Shown here in pieces: positions 1-6,941 of a DNA stretch of 64,000 nt (its first letter is position 1; the number at the start of each line of letters is the position of its first letter). A program made the position numbers and the translations under genes. Below the pieces are notes generated by a model that searched no databases, was not told where the DNA came from, and saw nothing but the letters and a program-made list of their open reading frames with translations. This DNA comes from Sphingopyxis sp. LC363 (GTDB taxonomy: Bacteria; Pseudomonadota; Alphaproteobacteria; Sphingomonadales; Sphingomonadaceae): assembly GCF_000756385.1 (NCBI RefSeq), contig NZ_JNFC01000067.1:1-64000 (forward strand). The letters run 5' to 3'.

Positions 1-146
1 GGATCGGGCCATACCCGCTCTCGATTGCCGCTGATCCCTTGGCCGAGGCCAGGCCTCCTTCAATCAACCCGTGAAGGGTCCCCACGCTTCGCTCGGGCCG
101 CGGCTTCGCGCGCGGTGATTGCGGCCTGTCCCCGTCCGGCGGGGCG

Positions 147-182
147 CCTGTCGAGCGGGAATGGCCCGCTCCCAAGGACAGG
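147..182 (+). promoter_or_regulatory. Hairpin over the ribosome binding site of the 54-aa gene
   Basis: CCTGTC plus GAGCGGG (147-159) pairs with CCCGCTC (165-171) and GACAGG (177-182), with a 5-nt bulge. The right arm contains most of the AGGACAGGAG Shine-Dalgarno for the ATG at 193. The pairing is seen directly; a role in hiding the ribosome binding site is inference. Confidence 0.4.
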
Positions 183-192
183 AGTTGATCCC

Positions 193-357
193 ATGCCGCT
201 TTCCACCGCCCAGTCGCTCGGATGGAGCCTCGCCCGGACCATGATGACCGTGATCATCCTCATCGAGACCAGCGCCGGATATTCGGTCATGCCGCTCGAT
301 GAGTTCGACGGCGACCCCGAAACGATCGTCAGCGAATATGACCCGTTCAATCGCTAA
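193..357 (+). CDS. Small hypothetical protein (54 aa)
   Basis: Start ATG at 193 is chosen because AGGACAGGAG lies 7-8 bases upstream; longer in-frame starts lack such a site. The product has a short hydrophobic stretch around residues 13-25 (ARTMMTVIILIETSAGY) and an acidic C-terminal tail (DEFDGDPETIVSEYDP). I do not recognise a named family. It sits at the head of the accessory genes of the conjugative element, co-oriented with the membrane gene at 481. It could be a small membrane-associated accessory protein. Function unknown. Confidence 0.5.
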   Translation: MPLSTAQSLGWSLARTMMTVIILIETSAGYSVMPLDEFDGDPETIVSEYDPFNR

Positions 358-480
358 GCGTCTGGAATTGGTTCCAGATTGGAGCCGGTTCGGGGTCTCC
401 CCCGAGCTGGCTTTGGCTATGCTGTGCCTGCAGGTTGCGCTGCGGAGGTGGTGGCGGGCGCGTCCGATGGGAGGACGTTC

Positions 481-912
481 ATGACCCTGATGCTGATCCT
501 TGGCGCGGTTGCGGCATTTTATGGCCTTCTCCTGCTCTTTCGCTGCGCGACTTACGCGCTGCCACTCTTCGCCGGGCTTGGTCTGGCCTTCACGCTTCGG
601 GACCAAGGTTTCGGCTGGATGGTCATTTTAGCGGTGGGATTGCTCGCGGGTGTCTCCGTCCATACCCTCGGCCGGCACCTGGCGCGCGGCTCGGCTCCGC
701 TCGCCGTCAGGCTTGGCGTCATCCTGATTTTCGTTGGCGCCGCCGCGGCTGCTGGCTTTCAGGTTGGGGTCGCGCTCGCGATGCTGGCCGACCTCAATCC
801 CTGGACGCAGCGCGGCATGTCCATCCTGACCGCCGTCGTCACCGGCTATGCCGGTTGGCGTGATCTCCTGTCGCCGGGGGGTGGGATCGAGCGACCAGCG
901 CTGCACAGCTAG
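481..912 (+). CDS. Hypothetical integral membrane protein (143 aa)
   Basis: Start ATG at 481 follows GGGAGGAC with normal spacing. The product is strongly hydrophobic, with about four predicted membrane segments (roughly residues 3-20, 25-42, 45-62 and 80-105) and a short basic tail. No catalytic motif is visible. Its place beside DUF736 and DUF2285 genes suggests an accessory gene of the conjugative element rather than a core transfer gene. Nothing in the sequence defines its role. Confidence 0.6.
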   Translation: MTLMLILGAVAAFYGLLLLFRCATYALPLFAGLGLAFTLRDQGFGWMVILAVGLLAGVSVHTLGRHLARGSAPLAVRLGVILIFVGAAAAAGFQVGVALAMLADLNPWTQRGMSILTAVVTGYAGWRDLLSPGGGIERPALHS

Positions 913-1221
913 GCGTTCGCCCGCCTCTCATCGTCTTCGCTTCCCGGCCGACCGGCAACGCAACCGTCCGCAGAGCCGTCCCATCGCGGCCTCTCGACAT
1001 GCGCCATCTGTCAGCGCGCCGCTTCGCTGGCCCGGCTTGGTGCAACCGCGCCGTTCGACTTTCTTCCCCTGGCGTGCCGCCATTCCTCGCGAAACAAGAA
1101 AGACGAACGGCGCGATCCTCCGCTGCGCTGCGGGCCTGCGGCTGCACCGCCGGTCCCCCGCTGACGACCGATGCGCATCGAGGCCGCGATGGTGCGGCCC
1201 GAGCCAAGGAAGGAATGCGAC
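913..1221 (+). other. Gene-free stretch upstream of DUF736
   Basis: No convincing gene lies here. The long open frames crossing it are high-GC shadows without family resemblance. It contains a long inverted repeat (1047-1114, listed separately) and ends with the AAGGAAGGA ribosome binding site of the DUF736 gene. Confidence 0.6.
1047..1114. repeat. Long inverted repeat (about 19-bp arms, one mismatch)
   Basis: Arm 1047-1065 (CGCGCCGTTCGACTTTCTT) is the reverse complement of arm 1096-1114 except at one position. The spacer is 30 nt. There is no T-run, so a simple terminator is unlikely. It could be a regulatory, replication or transfer-related structure. Confidence 0.6.
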
Positions 1222-1536
1222 ATGGCCAAGATCGGCACGTTCAAGAAAGTCTCCGGAGAATATCGGGGTCAAATCACCACTCTCTCGGTGCAGGCGAAAT
1301 CGGTTCGCATCGCACCCGAAAAAGACCCCAGCGGCAATGCTCCCAGCCACCGTGTTTTCGTTGGAGACGTCGAAGTCGGCGCAGCCTGGGAAAAGCAGAC
1401 GCAGGACAAGCGCCCCTATCTTTCGGTCAAGCTCGACGATCCGAGCTTCACCGCCCCGATCTTCGCGCAACTGTTCGCGGGCGAAGGCGAAGAGCACGAC
1501 CTGGTCTGGAGCCGCCAGACCCGCCGCGGCGACTGA
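1222..1536 (+). CDS. DUF736 family protein
   Basis: 104 aa from ATG 1222, preceded by AAGGAAGGA. The DUF736 pattern is clear: N-terminal IGTFKKVSGEYRGQITTL, a central AWEKQT..RPYLSVKLDDP and a C-terminal LVWSR. DUF736 proteins are small, single-domain proteins almost always found in alphaproteobacterial conjugative elements; their biochemical role is not established. A second, divergent DUF736 copy lies at 3907, so the element carries two paralogues. No membrane or signal segment is present, so it should be cytoplasmic. Confidence 0.9.
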   Translation: MAKIGTFKKVSGEYRGQITTLSVQAKSVRIAPEKDPSGNAPSHRVFVGDVEVGAAWEKQTQDKRPYLSVKLDDPSFTAPIFAQLFAGEGEEHDLVWSRQTRRGD

Positions 1537-1546
1537 GCCGCAGGGA

Positions 1547-1569
1547 CCCGCCCGGCAGCGCCGGGCGGG
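1547..1569 (+). terminator. Perfect hairpin after DUF736
   Basis: CCCGCCCGGC (1547-1556) pairs perfectly with GCCGGGCGGG (1560-1569) around a 3-nt loop, 11 bases after the DUF736 stop. No T-run follows, so it may be an attenuating or RNA-stabilising stem rather than a classical terminator. Confidence 0.45.
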
Positions 1570-1658
1570 ATACCCATTACTGGGGATGGATATCCCCGCG
1601 TCTTGGAATTGGCGCATGCCCGCATATCGCCAACTCTTCGGTCTCCCCGGAGGCTGTT

Positions 1659-2436
1659 ATGGCGATCGAGACGACGGCAAAAAGCGAAGGGCCGCTGCGC
1701 CTCGACTTTCCCGGCTACGCCCAGGAGTTTCTGCGCCGCAGTCCGGACTATCGCCGTGACTATCGAAGCGTGATGTCGGATCGCAAGGCCGATCCGGCGT
1801 CGCAGGAGGGCATGGCCCGGCGATGGGGCCTCTGCTTTCCCGGTCGATCCGCGTGTTTCCGCGCTCGACGCGCCAGCCTTCTGGGACGCGGCGGTCTGCC
1901 CCTATATCGTGATCCTCGACGCTGCACCGCCGACTTTTGCCGCTGACCTGCGCCTCGATCCGGCTCGCTGGACGCATCGCCTTTGCTCTCGGATCGCGCT
2001 TGACGGCGGTCATTATATATTGGGCGAAAACCGCATCATGCACCGGATCTGGCTGCGCTGCGATCCAGCTCACGGTGCGCTTGCTGCGCTGATTCCGTGC
2101 GATGGCATGGCCGAGACGCGCCTACAGGCGGTAGCGGATCTGGAACGATGGCTCCGCGGCATATCGTCGGCGTCGGCCGTGTCTCGGCCGACATCCTACC
2201 AGGCACAGCGCCTCGATTTGCTTCTGTCGATTCTCGATCTTCGCGGCGAACTGGACGTGACCAGCCATGAGGTCGCCCGCCGGCTCATCTATCCACGCCT
2301 GGATGTCGGCCGCGGCTCGGCGTGGAAATCCTCTCCCGAGCGGCGCCGGACCCAGCGGCTCATCCGCGAAGCCGAGGCGCTGGCGGCGGGCGGATACCGC
2401 GCGCTGCTGGCAGACCGGGCGGGGCGACAAAAATAG
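1659..2436 (+). pseudogene. DUF6499/DUF2285-type regulator-like protein, frameshifted
   Basis: The first segment (ATG 1659, SD CCGGAGG) reads LDFPGYAQEFLRRSPDYRRDYR and MARRWGLCFP, the usual N-terminal module of this ICE family. At 1839-1841 (CCC) the frame is lost. Removing one C continues as VDPRVSALDAPAFWD, then PYIVILDAAPPTFA, and through the DUF2285 domain (TSYQAQRLDLLLSILDLRG, LIREAEALAAGGYR) to the stop at 2434-2436. The reconstructed protein would be about 258 aa, normal for the family. This is either a real inactivating single-base insertion or a sequencing error. DUF2285 proteins are thought to be regulators in such elements; their targets are not established. Confidence 0.8.
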
Positions 2437-2538
2437 CGCCGCAATTCTGCCGCTCCCCCGCGCGCGCGCTTTCGCGCCACCACGCGACATCGCCCGCCGG
2501 CCCGCGCTTTCCGGTCCGGCCGCTGGAAGGAGCCCCCC

Positions 2539-2781
2539 ATGACCACCGGTCACCCACCGCGTTTTCTGACGACCCCCGATGCCGCAAAGCGGGTCGGCCT
2601 CTCGCACCGGACGCTGGAGAAGCATCGCTGCTATGGAACGGGTCCCGCCTATCGCAAGCTTGGCGGCCGGGTCGTCTATGCGATCGACGAACTCGATGCC
2701 TGGGTCGAACTTGGCCGGCGTTCGTCGACGTCCGATCCCGGCACCGGCACCGTGCACCCGGCGCGGCAGGTGCAGCGCTAA
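2539..2781 (+). CDS. AlpA/MerR-like helix-turn-helix protein
   Basis: 80 aa from ATG 2539 with AAGGAG upstream. FLTTPDAAKRVGLSHRTLEK, followed by GPAYRKLGGRVVYAIDELDAW, is the classic single winged HTH_17 (excisionase/AlpA-like) fold. The C-terminal tail is rich in Ser and Pro. Relatives sit just upstream of replication and partition genes in alphaproteobacterial ICEs. Here the stop codon overlaps the next start (TAATG at 2779-2783), and no repA or parA follows. A DNA-binding regulatory role is likely; the target is unknown. Confidence 0.85.
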   Translation: MTTGHPPRFLTTPDAAKRVGLSHRTLEKHRCYGTGPAYRKLGGRVVYAIDELDAWVELGRRSSTSDPGTGTVHPARQVQR

Positions 2782-3326
2782 TGCGCGGCGTCGATTTTGA
2801 ACGGGCGCTGCGCCCGCGGCTAACCGCTAATTGCAACGCTGGCACACACCCGTCGCCGCGTGACACCGCGCTCACTGAGGTCGAAATGACCTGGATCGAG
2901 GGGCGACACGAGCAGTGGATCCGCTTCGGCCGCATCGCAGCCGAGCGCATCTTGAGCCGCGCCAAGCGCGTCGCGGCGTTCCGGCCCGGCGCCGTCTTTG
3001 CTTACGTGCGCTGGACGTCGAACGACTTCGGGACGATCCATTCGACCATCGCGATTGCCGCGGCGGTTGTGCCTGGCGAAGCTTATGCAACGCTGCCGTT
3101 CGTCCATCCCGGCGCGGATATCCTCGCGCGGATCGACGGCTGGCCGAAAGTGCAACAGGCGCTTGAGGCGATCGACGCGGTCGAAGCGACCGGCATCGAT
3201 GCCTGCGATGCGGCGCCCGATCATTGGCGCCATGTCGGCAGCCGGATTTCGGCGGGGCTGCCATTCCGGCCATATTCCCGTGACCGCCATACGGCATGGC
3301 TGCGCCGCCGGGCGGTCGAGTTATGA
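2781..3326 (+). CDS. DUF2840 domain protein
   Basis: ATG 2781 gives 181 aa and overlaps the stop of the HTH gene. The conserved part begins near MTWIEGRHEQWIRFGR (an alternative ATG lies at 2886) and includes FAYVRWTSNDFGTIHSTIAI and WLRRRAVEL. DUF2840 proteins occur in conjugative elements directly before the TraF-like peptidase, as here, where ATGA is shared at 3323-3326. Function unknown. The first 35 residues are poorly conserved in appearance and may be a by-product of a deletion that fused this gene to its upstream neighbour. Confidence 0.85.
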   Translation: MRGVDFERALRPRLTANCNAGTHPSPRDTALTEVEMTWIEGRHEQWIRFGRIAAERILSRAKRVAAFRPGAVFAYVRWTSNDFGTIHSTIAIAAAVVPGEAYATLPFVHPGADILARIDGWPKVQQALEAIDAVEATGIDACDAAPDHWRHVGSRISAGLPFRPYSRDRHTAWLRRRAVEL

Positions 3327-3910
3327 GCCGCCGGGCACTTCGCGCCACGGCGGCGGCCGCGGCGATCTTCAGCACATCGTTCGTCGCGGTTGCGTGGCTC
3401 AAGCCCGCGCCGCGCTTCCTCTGGAATGTGAGCGCCAGCGCTCCGACCGGCCTCTATTGGGTCGATGTGGGCGCGCCGCCGCGGCTCGGCGACCTTGTCG
3501 CCATCGCCCCGCCGTCCGCACTCGGGACATTCCTTGCGCAGCGCGGATATTTGCCGCGCGACGTGCCGATGCTGAAGCGGGTCGCCGGTCTTCCCGGCGC
3601 GCTCGTCTGTCGTTCCGGCGTCTTCGTCACGCTCGATGGCGTCGCGGCCGCCCGCGCGCTGGCGCGCGATCGGGCCGGTCGTCCGCTCCCCGTCTGGACG
3701 GGTTGCCGGATCGTCGGCGGTGACGAACTCTTTCTCGTCAATGCGGCGCGCGACAGCCTCGACGGCCGCTATTTCGGGGCGATGCCGGCAGCTGGTCTGC
3801 TCGGCACCGCGCACCCGATCCTCACCCGCTCGCATCCGACGGCGGCGCTTCGCTGGGGCTCCGCCGAACCCGACCACCCGCCATCACGCAGCAAGGAGAC
3901 GTCATCATGA
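3323..3910 (+). CDS. traF: TraF-like conjugative S26 signal peptidase
   Basis: 195 aa, start ATG 3323 overlapping the DUF2840 stop. There is one N-terminal membrane segment (residues 7-26). The catalytic serine is probably S39 within SASAPTGLYW and the general-base lysine is K85 in MLKRVAGLPG, the layout of S26 peptidases. In IncP-type systems TraF processes and cyclises the TrbC pilin. The trbC gene lies at 12913 in this window, so that role is plausible. It should sit in the inner membrane facing the periplasm. It overlaps the second DUF736 gene by 4 bases. Confidence 0.85.
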   Translation: MSRRALRATAAAAAIFSTSFVAVAWLKPAPRFLWNVSASAPTGLYWVDVGAPPRLGDLVAIAPPSALGTFLAQRGYLPRDVPMLKRVAGLPGALVCRSGVFVTLDGVAAARALARDRAGRPLPVWTGCRIVGGDELFLVNAARDSLDGRYFGAMPAAGLLGTAHPILTRSHPTAALRWGSAEPDHPPSRSKETSS

Positions 3911-4239
3911 TCATCGGGACAATGCGCCGGAATACGACGGGAGGATATTCCGGCTCGATCAAGACGCTCGCGTTCGACGCGCAAATCGAGCTCGCACCGG
4001 CAGCCTATTCTGAAAAAGAGAATGCGCCAGGTTGGCGCTTACTGATCGGAGATCCCGCACTCGGTGCGGAGATCGGGGCCGGTTGGGATCGCACGGGTCC
4101 GCGCGGTTTATATATTGCGCTGCAGATCGACGACCCGAGCCTTGCTGCGCCGTTGCGCGCAAATCTGGTTCGCCTGGGCCCAGACGACGGCGATTTGTCT
4201 ATTCTCTGTTCGCGCCCCGAACCGCAGGCCGGGAACTGA
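3907..4239 (+). CDS. DUF736 family protein, second copy
   Basis: 110 aa, ATG 3907 overlapping the TraF stop. It shows IGTMRRNTTGGYSGSIKTL at the start, GAGWDRTGPRGLYIALQIDD in the middle and a short C-terminus. It is clearly DUF736 but quite different from the copy at 1222: the central linker differs and the C-terminal LVWSR is replaced by SILCSR. The placement between the peptidase and the lytic transglycosylase is typical for these elements. Biochemical function is unknown. Confidence 0.88.
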   Translation: MIIGTMRRNTTGGYSGSIKTLAFDAQIELAPAAYSEKENAPGWRLLIGDPALGAEIGAGWDRTGPRGLYIALQIDDPSLAAPLRANLVRLGPDDGDLSILCSRPEPQAGN

Positions 4240-4242
4240 GCC

Positions 4243-4950
4243 ATGGGGCTGCTGCTGCGCTTCGTGGGTGGGTTCGCGCTTCGCGTCAGCGTGCCTTGCG
4301 GCGCGTTTCTTGCGTCATTCGCGATGCCTCTGGCTTGCCCGCCCGCTGCCGCGGCGGTGCAACCGGCGCGCCATCCTCATGCCGCACCGGTCGCCGAAGC
4401 CGCACAGCGCTTCGGCATTCCGGAGCTTTGGATCTGGCGCGTGATGCACGCCGAAAGCCGCGGCAAGGTTGGTGCGGTTTCGCACGCCGGGGCGATGGGG
4501 CTGATGCAGATCATGCCCGGAACCTGGGCGTCGCTGACCGCGCGCCATCGGCTCGGGGCGGATCCGTTCGACCCGCGCGCCAATATCCTCGCCGGTGCAG
4601 CCTATCTGCGCGCGATGTGGGACCGCTATGGCGACGTTCAGTTGATGCTCGCGGCGTACAACGCGGGGCCGGGCCGCGCCGATGCCTTCGCATCGGGGCG
4701 CCGCGGTCTGCCCGCTGAGACGATCGCCTATGTCGCCAAGATCGCACCCGAATTGCATGTATCAGGCAGCGCCGCAACTGCTCCGTCGATGCTGTCGCCC
4801 GCGCCGGGATGGCGCGATGCGGCGCTCTTCGCTGAGCGAAATTTGCCGTCTGACGACGCACAACCTGCAAGCCCGTCGGGAACGGCTGCGCCTGCCCGGG
4901 CTGCAGGTGCTTCCATTTTCATTCCCTTGTCCGATGGCCGTGACCGGTGA
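4243..4950 (+). CDS. Lytic transglycosylase (SLT family), transfer-associated
   Basis: 235 aa from ATG 4243, directly after the DUF736 stop. The N-terminal hydrophobic signal covers about residues 5-38. The SLT domain shows the catalytic glutamate E71 in HAESRG, then GAMGLMQIMPGTW, the ANILAGAAYLRAMWDRY motif and AYNAGPG. It should cut peptidoglycan in the periplasm to make room for the transfer channel, as VirB1-like proteins do. The C-terminal 60 residues are Ala/Pro-rich and probably disordered. Confidence 0.9.
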   Translation: MGLLLRFVGGFALRVSVPCGAFLASFAMPLACPPAAAAVQPARHPHAAPVAEAAQRFGIPELWIWRVMHAESRGKVGAVSHAGAMGLMQIMPGTWASLTARHRLGADPFDPRANILAGAAYLRAMWDRYGDVQLMLAAYNAGPGRADAFASGRRGLPAETIAYVAKIAPELHVSGSAATAPSMLSPAPGWRDAALFAERNLPSDDAQPASPSGTAAPARAAGASIFIPLSDGRDR

Positions 4951-5154
4951 CGGACGGCGGGGCCGCTGGGTTTTTTGACAGGCTCTGCTCAGGGCCGGTG
5001 GTCGCTTGCTGGAAGGGACATGGGGGAGGGCAAGATAAAAGCCGTGCCAGCTTCGGGCACTCCATGGTCGGTTTTCTGCGGGTTTGCGCGTATGGCTCTG
5101 CCGAAATCTGCCATATCATCGCGTTGAACGCGCCGTTTTCTCCCAACTTTTCGT
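4951..5154. other. Candidate origin of transfer region
   Basis: This non-coding gap of about 200 bp lies between the transglycosylase and the relaxase, the usual place for oriT. It has a T-run (GGGTTTTTTGAC) and short inverted repeats: GTGCC/GGCAC around the AGCTTCG loop and TATGGC/GCCATA with a 13-nt spacer. No sequence I can equate with a known nic site was found, so the call rests on position and symmetry. Confidence 0.35.
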
Positions 5155-6915
5155 ATGGCACCGCCCCCGATGCGCGGTGACGACCATGATTTCCGCATCA
5201 GGCCGGGACGGAGCCGCGATCGCGGGGCAGGGTCGGCAGGCAAGGGCAAGCGGCTCGCTACGCAGGTGCGCAAAGCAGCCTCGCGGTCGGGCTACACCCG
5301 CTCGCGGCCTGGCCGCGGCGCTGGCGGCGGGACCGGCACGCATGGACGGGGCCGGCGGGCCATGGCGGCGATGCGCCGTCAGCCTGGCGCCCGGCGCGTC
5401 ACGGTCATGGCGCGCGTCGTCCGCCACCAAGGCGCGCGGTTTCGCGCCGCGCCGCTGGCGCGTCATATCTCCTATCTCGAGCGGGAAGGCGTGACCCGTG
5501 ACGGCCGCGACGCGAGCATGTTCGATGCGGGCGGCGACGCCGCCGATCGCGATGCCTTCGCCGCGCGCTGCGAAGACGACCGGCATCACTTCCGGCTGAT
5601 CGTGAGCCCGGAGGACGCCGCGGATCTCGGCGATCTCCGTTCCTTCACGCGCGATCTCATGACGGACATGGGACGCGATCTCCAGACCCGCCTCGACTGG
5701 GTCGCGGTCGATCATTGGAACACCGACAATCCGCATATCCATATCCTCGTGCGCGGCGTCACCGATGATGGCGCCGATCTCGTCATCGACCGCGGCTATA
5801 TCGCCGCAGGCATTCGCGGACGGGCCGAAGCACTTGCAACGCTCGAACTCGGTCCACGCAGTGAGCTCGACATGCAAAGCGCGCTCGCGCGCGAAGTCGA
5901 TGCCGATCGCTGGACAAGTCTCGATGCCCGACTGCAGAGGCTCGCCGACGAAGCGGGCGGAGTCATCGATCTGCGCCCCGCAGCGAACGAAGACCGGCAT
6001 ATGCACGGCCTGCTGGTCGGCCGCGCCGCCCGGCTCGAGCAGATGGGTCTCGCCGAGCGGCAGGGCGCCGGCCTTTGGGCGCTCGGGGCCGGCGCCGAGC
6101 CGGCGCTGCGCGAGGTCGCGGTGCGCGGCGATATCATCAAGACGATGCACCGCGCGCTGTCGCGCGGCGGGCGCCGCTTCGATCCCGCCGCGCTCGCGCT
6201 TCACGACGGCGCGCCCGAGACCGCGATCGTGGGCCGCCTTGTCGAGCGGGGGTTGCATGACGAACTTGCCGGCAGCGCCTATGCGATCGTCGACGGCGCC
6301 GACGGGCGAACCCATCACATCCGCTTCAACTACATGGAGATGACCGGTGATGCCAGGCCGGGCTCGATCGTCGAGCTCCGCAGTTGGGAGGATGGCAAGG
6401 GGCGCGCGCATATGTCGCTTGCGACGCGCTCGGACCTCCCGCTCGCGTCGCAGGTCACCGCGCCCGGCGCGACCTGGCTCGACCGCCAACTCGTCGCCCG
6501 TGAACCGGTCGCGTGCGGGAATGGCTTCGGTCTCGAAATCCGCCAGGCGATGGAGAAGCGGGCGCGCTATCTCGTCGAGCAGGGATTGGCGTCGCGCGCC
6601 GGGGACCGGCTGACCCTGTCATCCGGGCTCATCGACAAGCTCGCTTCGCGCGAACTGGAAGCCGCGACCGCATCGATTGCCGAGCGGACCGGCCTTGCCC
6701 ACAAATCGTCGGCTGCCGGCGACTATGTGAGCGGCGTCTACCGCGAGCGCGTGACGCTCGCATCGGGGCGCTTCGCCATGATCGACGACGGGCTGGGTTT
6801 CCAGCTCGTCCCCTGGCGCCCCGCGCTCGACCGCCATCTCGGCCAGCACATCACCGGCACCATGTCCCCCGGCGGCTCGGTCGATTGGGCGCTGGGCCGG
6901 GGCATCGGCATCTAG
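5155..6915 (+). CDS. Relaxase (DUF3363 / VirD2-TraI-like mobilization nuclease)
   Basis: 586 aa from ATG 5155; an in-frame ATG at 5170 (MRGDDHDFRIRPG) looks equally natural. The N-terminus is basic. The nuclease domain shows candidate catalytic Y107 in HISYLEREG, DDRHHFRLIVSPED (141-154) and the metal-binding HWNTDNPHIHILVRG (187-201, H187/H194/H196). The DUF3363 region fills the C-terminal half. It would nick oriT and pilot the strand to the coupling protein TraG, encoded immediately downstream. Length is in the usual range (about 580-670) and no disruption is seen. Confidence 0.9.
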   Translation: MAPPPMRGDDHDFRIRPGRSRDRGAGSAGKGKRLATQVRKAASRSGYTRSRPGRGAGGGTGTHGRGRRAMAAMRRQPGARRVTVMARVVRHQGARFRAAPLARHISYLEREGVTRDGRDASMFDAGGDAADRDAFAARCEDDRHHFRLIVSPEDAADLGDLRSFTRDLMTDMGRDLQTRLDWVAVDHWNTDNPHIHILVRGVTDDGADLVIDRGYIAAGIRGRAEALATLELGPRSELDMQSALAREVDADRWTSLDARLQRLADEAGGVIDLRPAANEDRHMHGLLVGRAARLEQMGLAERQGAGLWALGAGAEPALREVAVRGDIIKTMHRALSRGGRRFDPAALALHDGAPETAIVGRLVERGLHDELAGSAYAIVDGADGRTHHIRFNYMEMTGDARPGSIVELRSWEDGKGRAHMSLATRSDLPLASQVTAPGATWLDRQLVAREPVACGNGFGLEIRQAMEKRARYLVEQGLASRAGDRLTLSSGLIDKLASRELEAATASIAERTGLAHKSSAAGDYVSGVYRERVTLASGRFAMIDDGLGFQLVPWRPALDRHLGQHITGTMSPGGSVDWALGRGIGI

Positions 6916-6936
6916 AAAGGCATTTAGAAAGGCATT
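6913..6936 (+). repeat. Tandem 12-bp duplication before traG
   Basis: TAGAAAGGCATT occurs twice head to tail (6913-6924 and 6925-6936). The first copy contains the relaxase stop TAG; the second supplies the AAAGG ribosome binding site for ATG 6942. It looks like a slippage duplication. Confidence 0.85.
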
Positions 6937-6941
6937 TTGCA

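Noticed and set aside
848-1946. Two long overlapping plus-strand frames (about 300 aa each)
   Set aside because: Arg/Pro/Ser-rich shadows across non-coding DNA and the DUF736 gene; no family pattern. Only the DUF2285 start segment at 1659 was kept.
5116-6489. 457-aa frame on the minus strand
   Set aside because: Antisense to the well-supported relaxase gene, without domain resemblance; a high-GC shadow.
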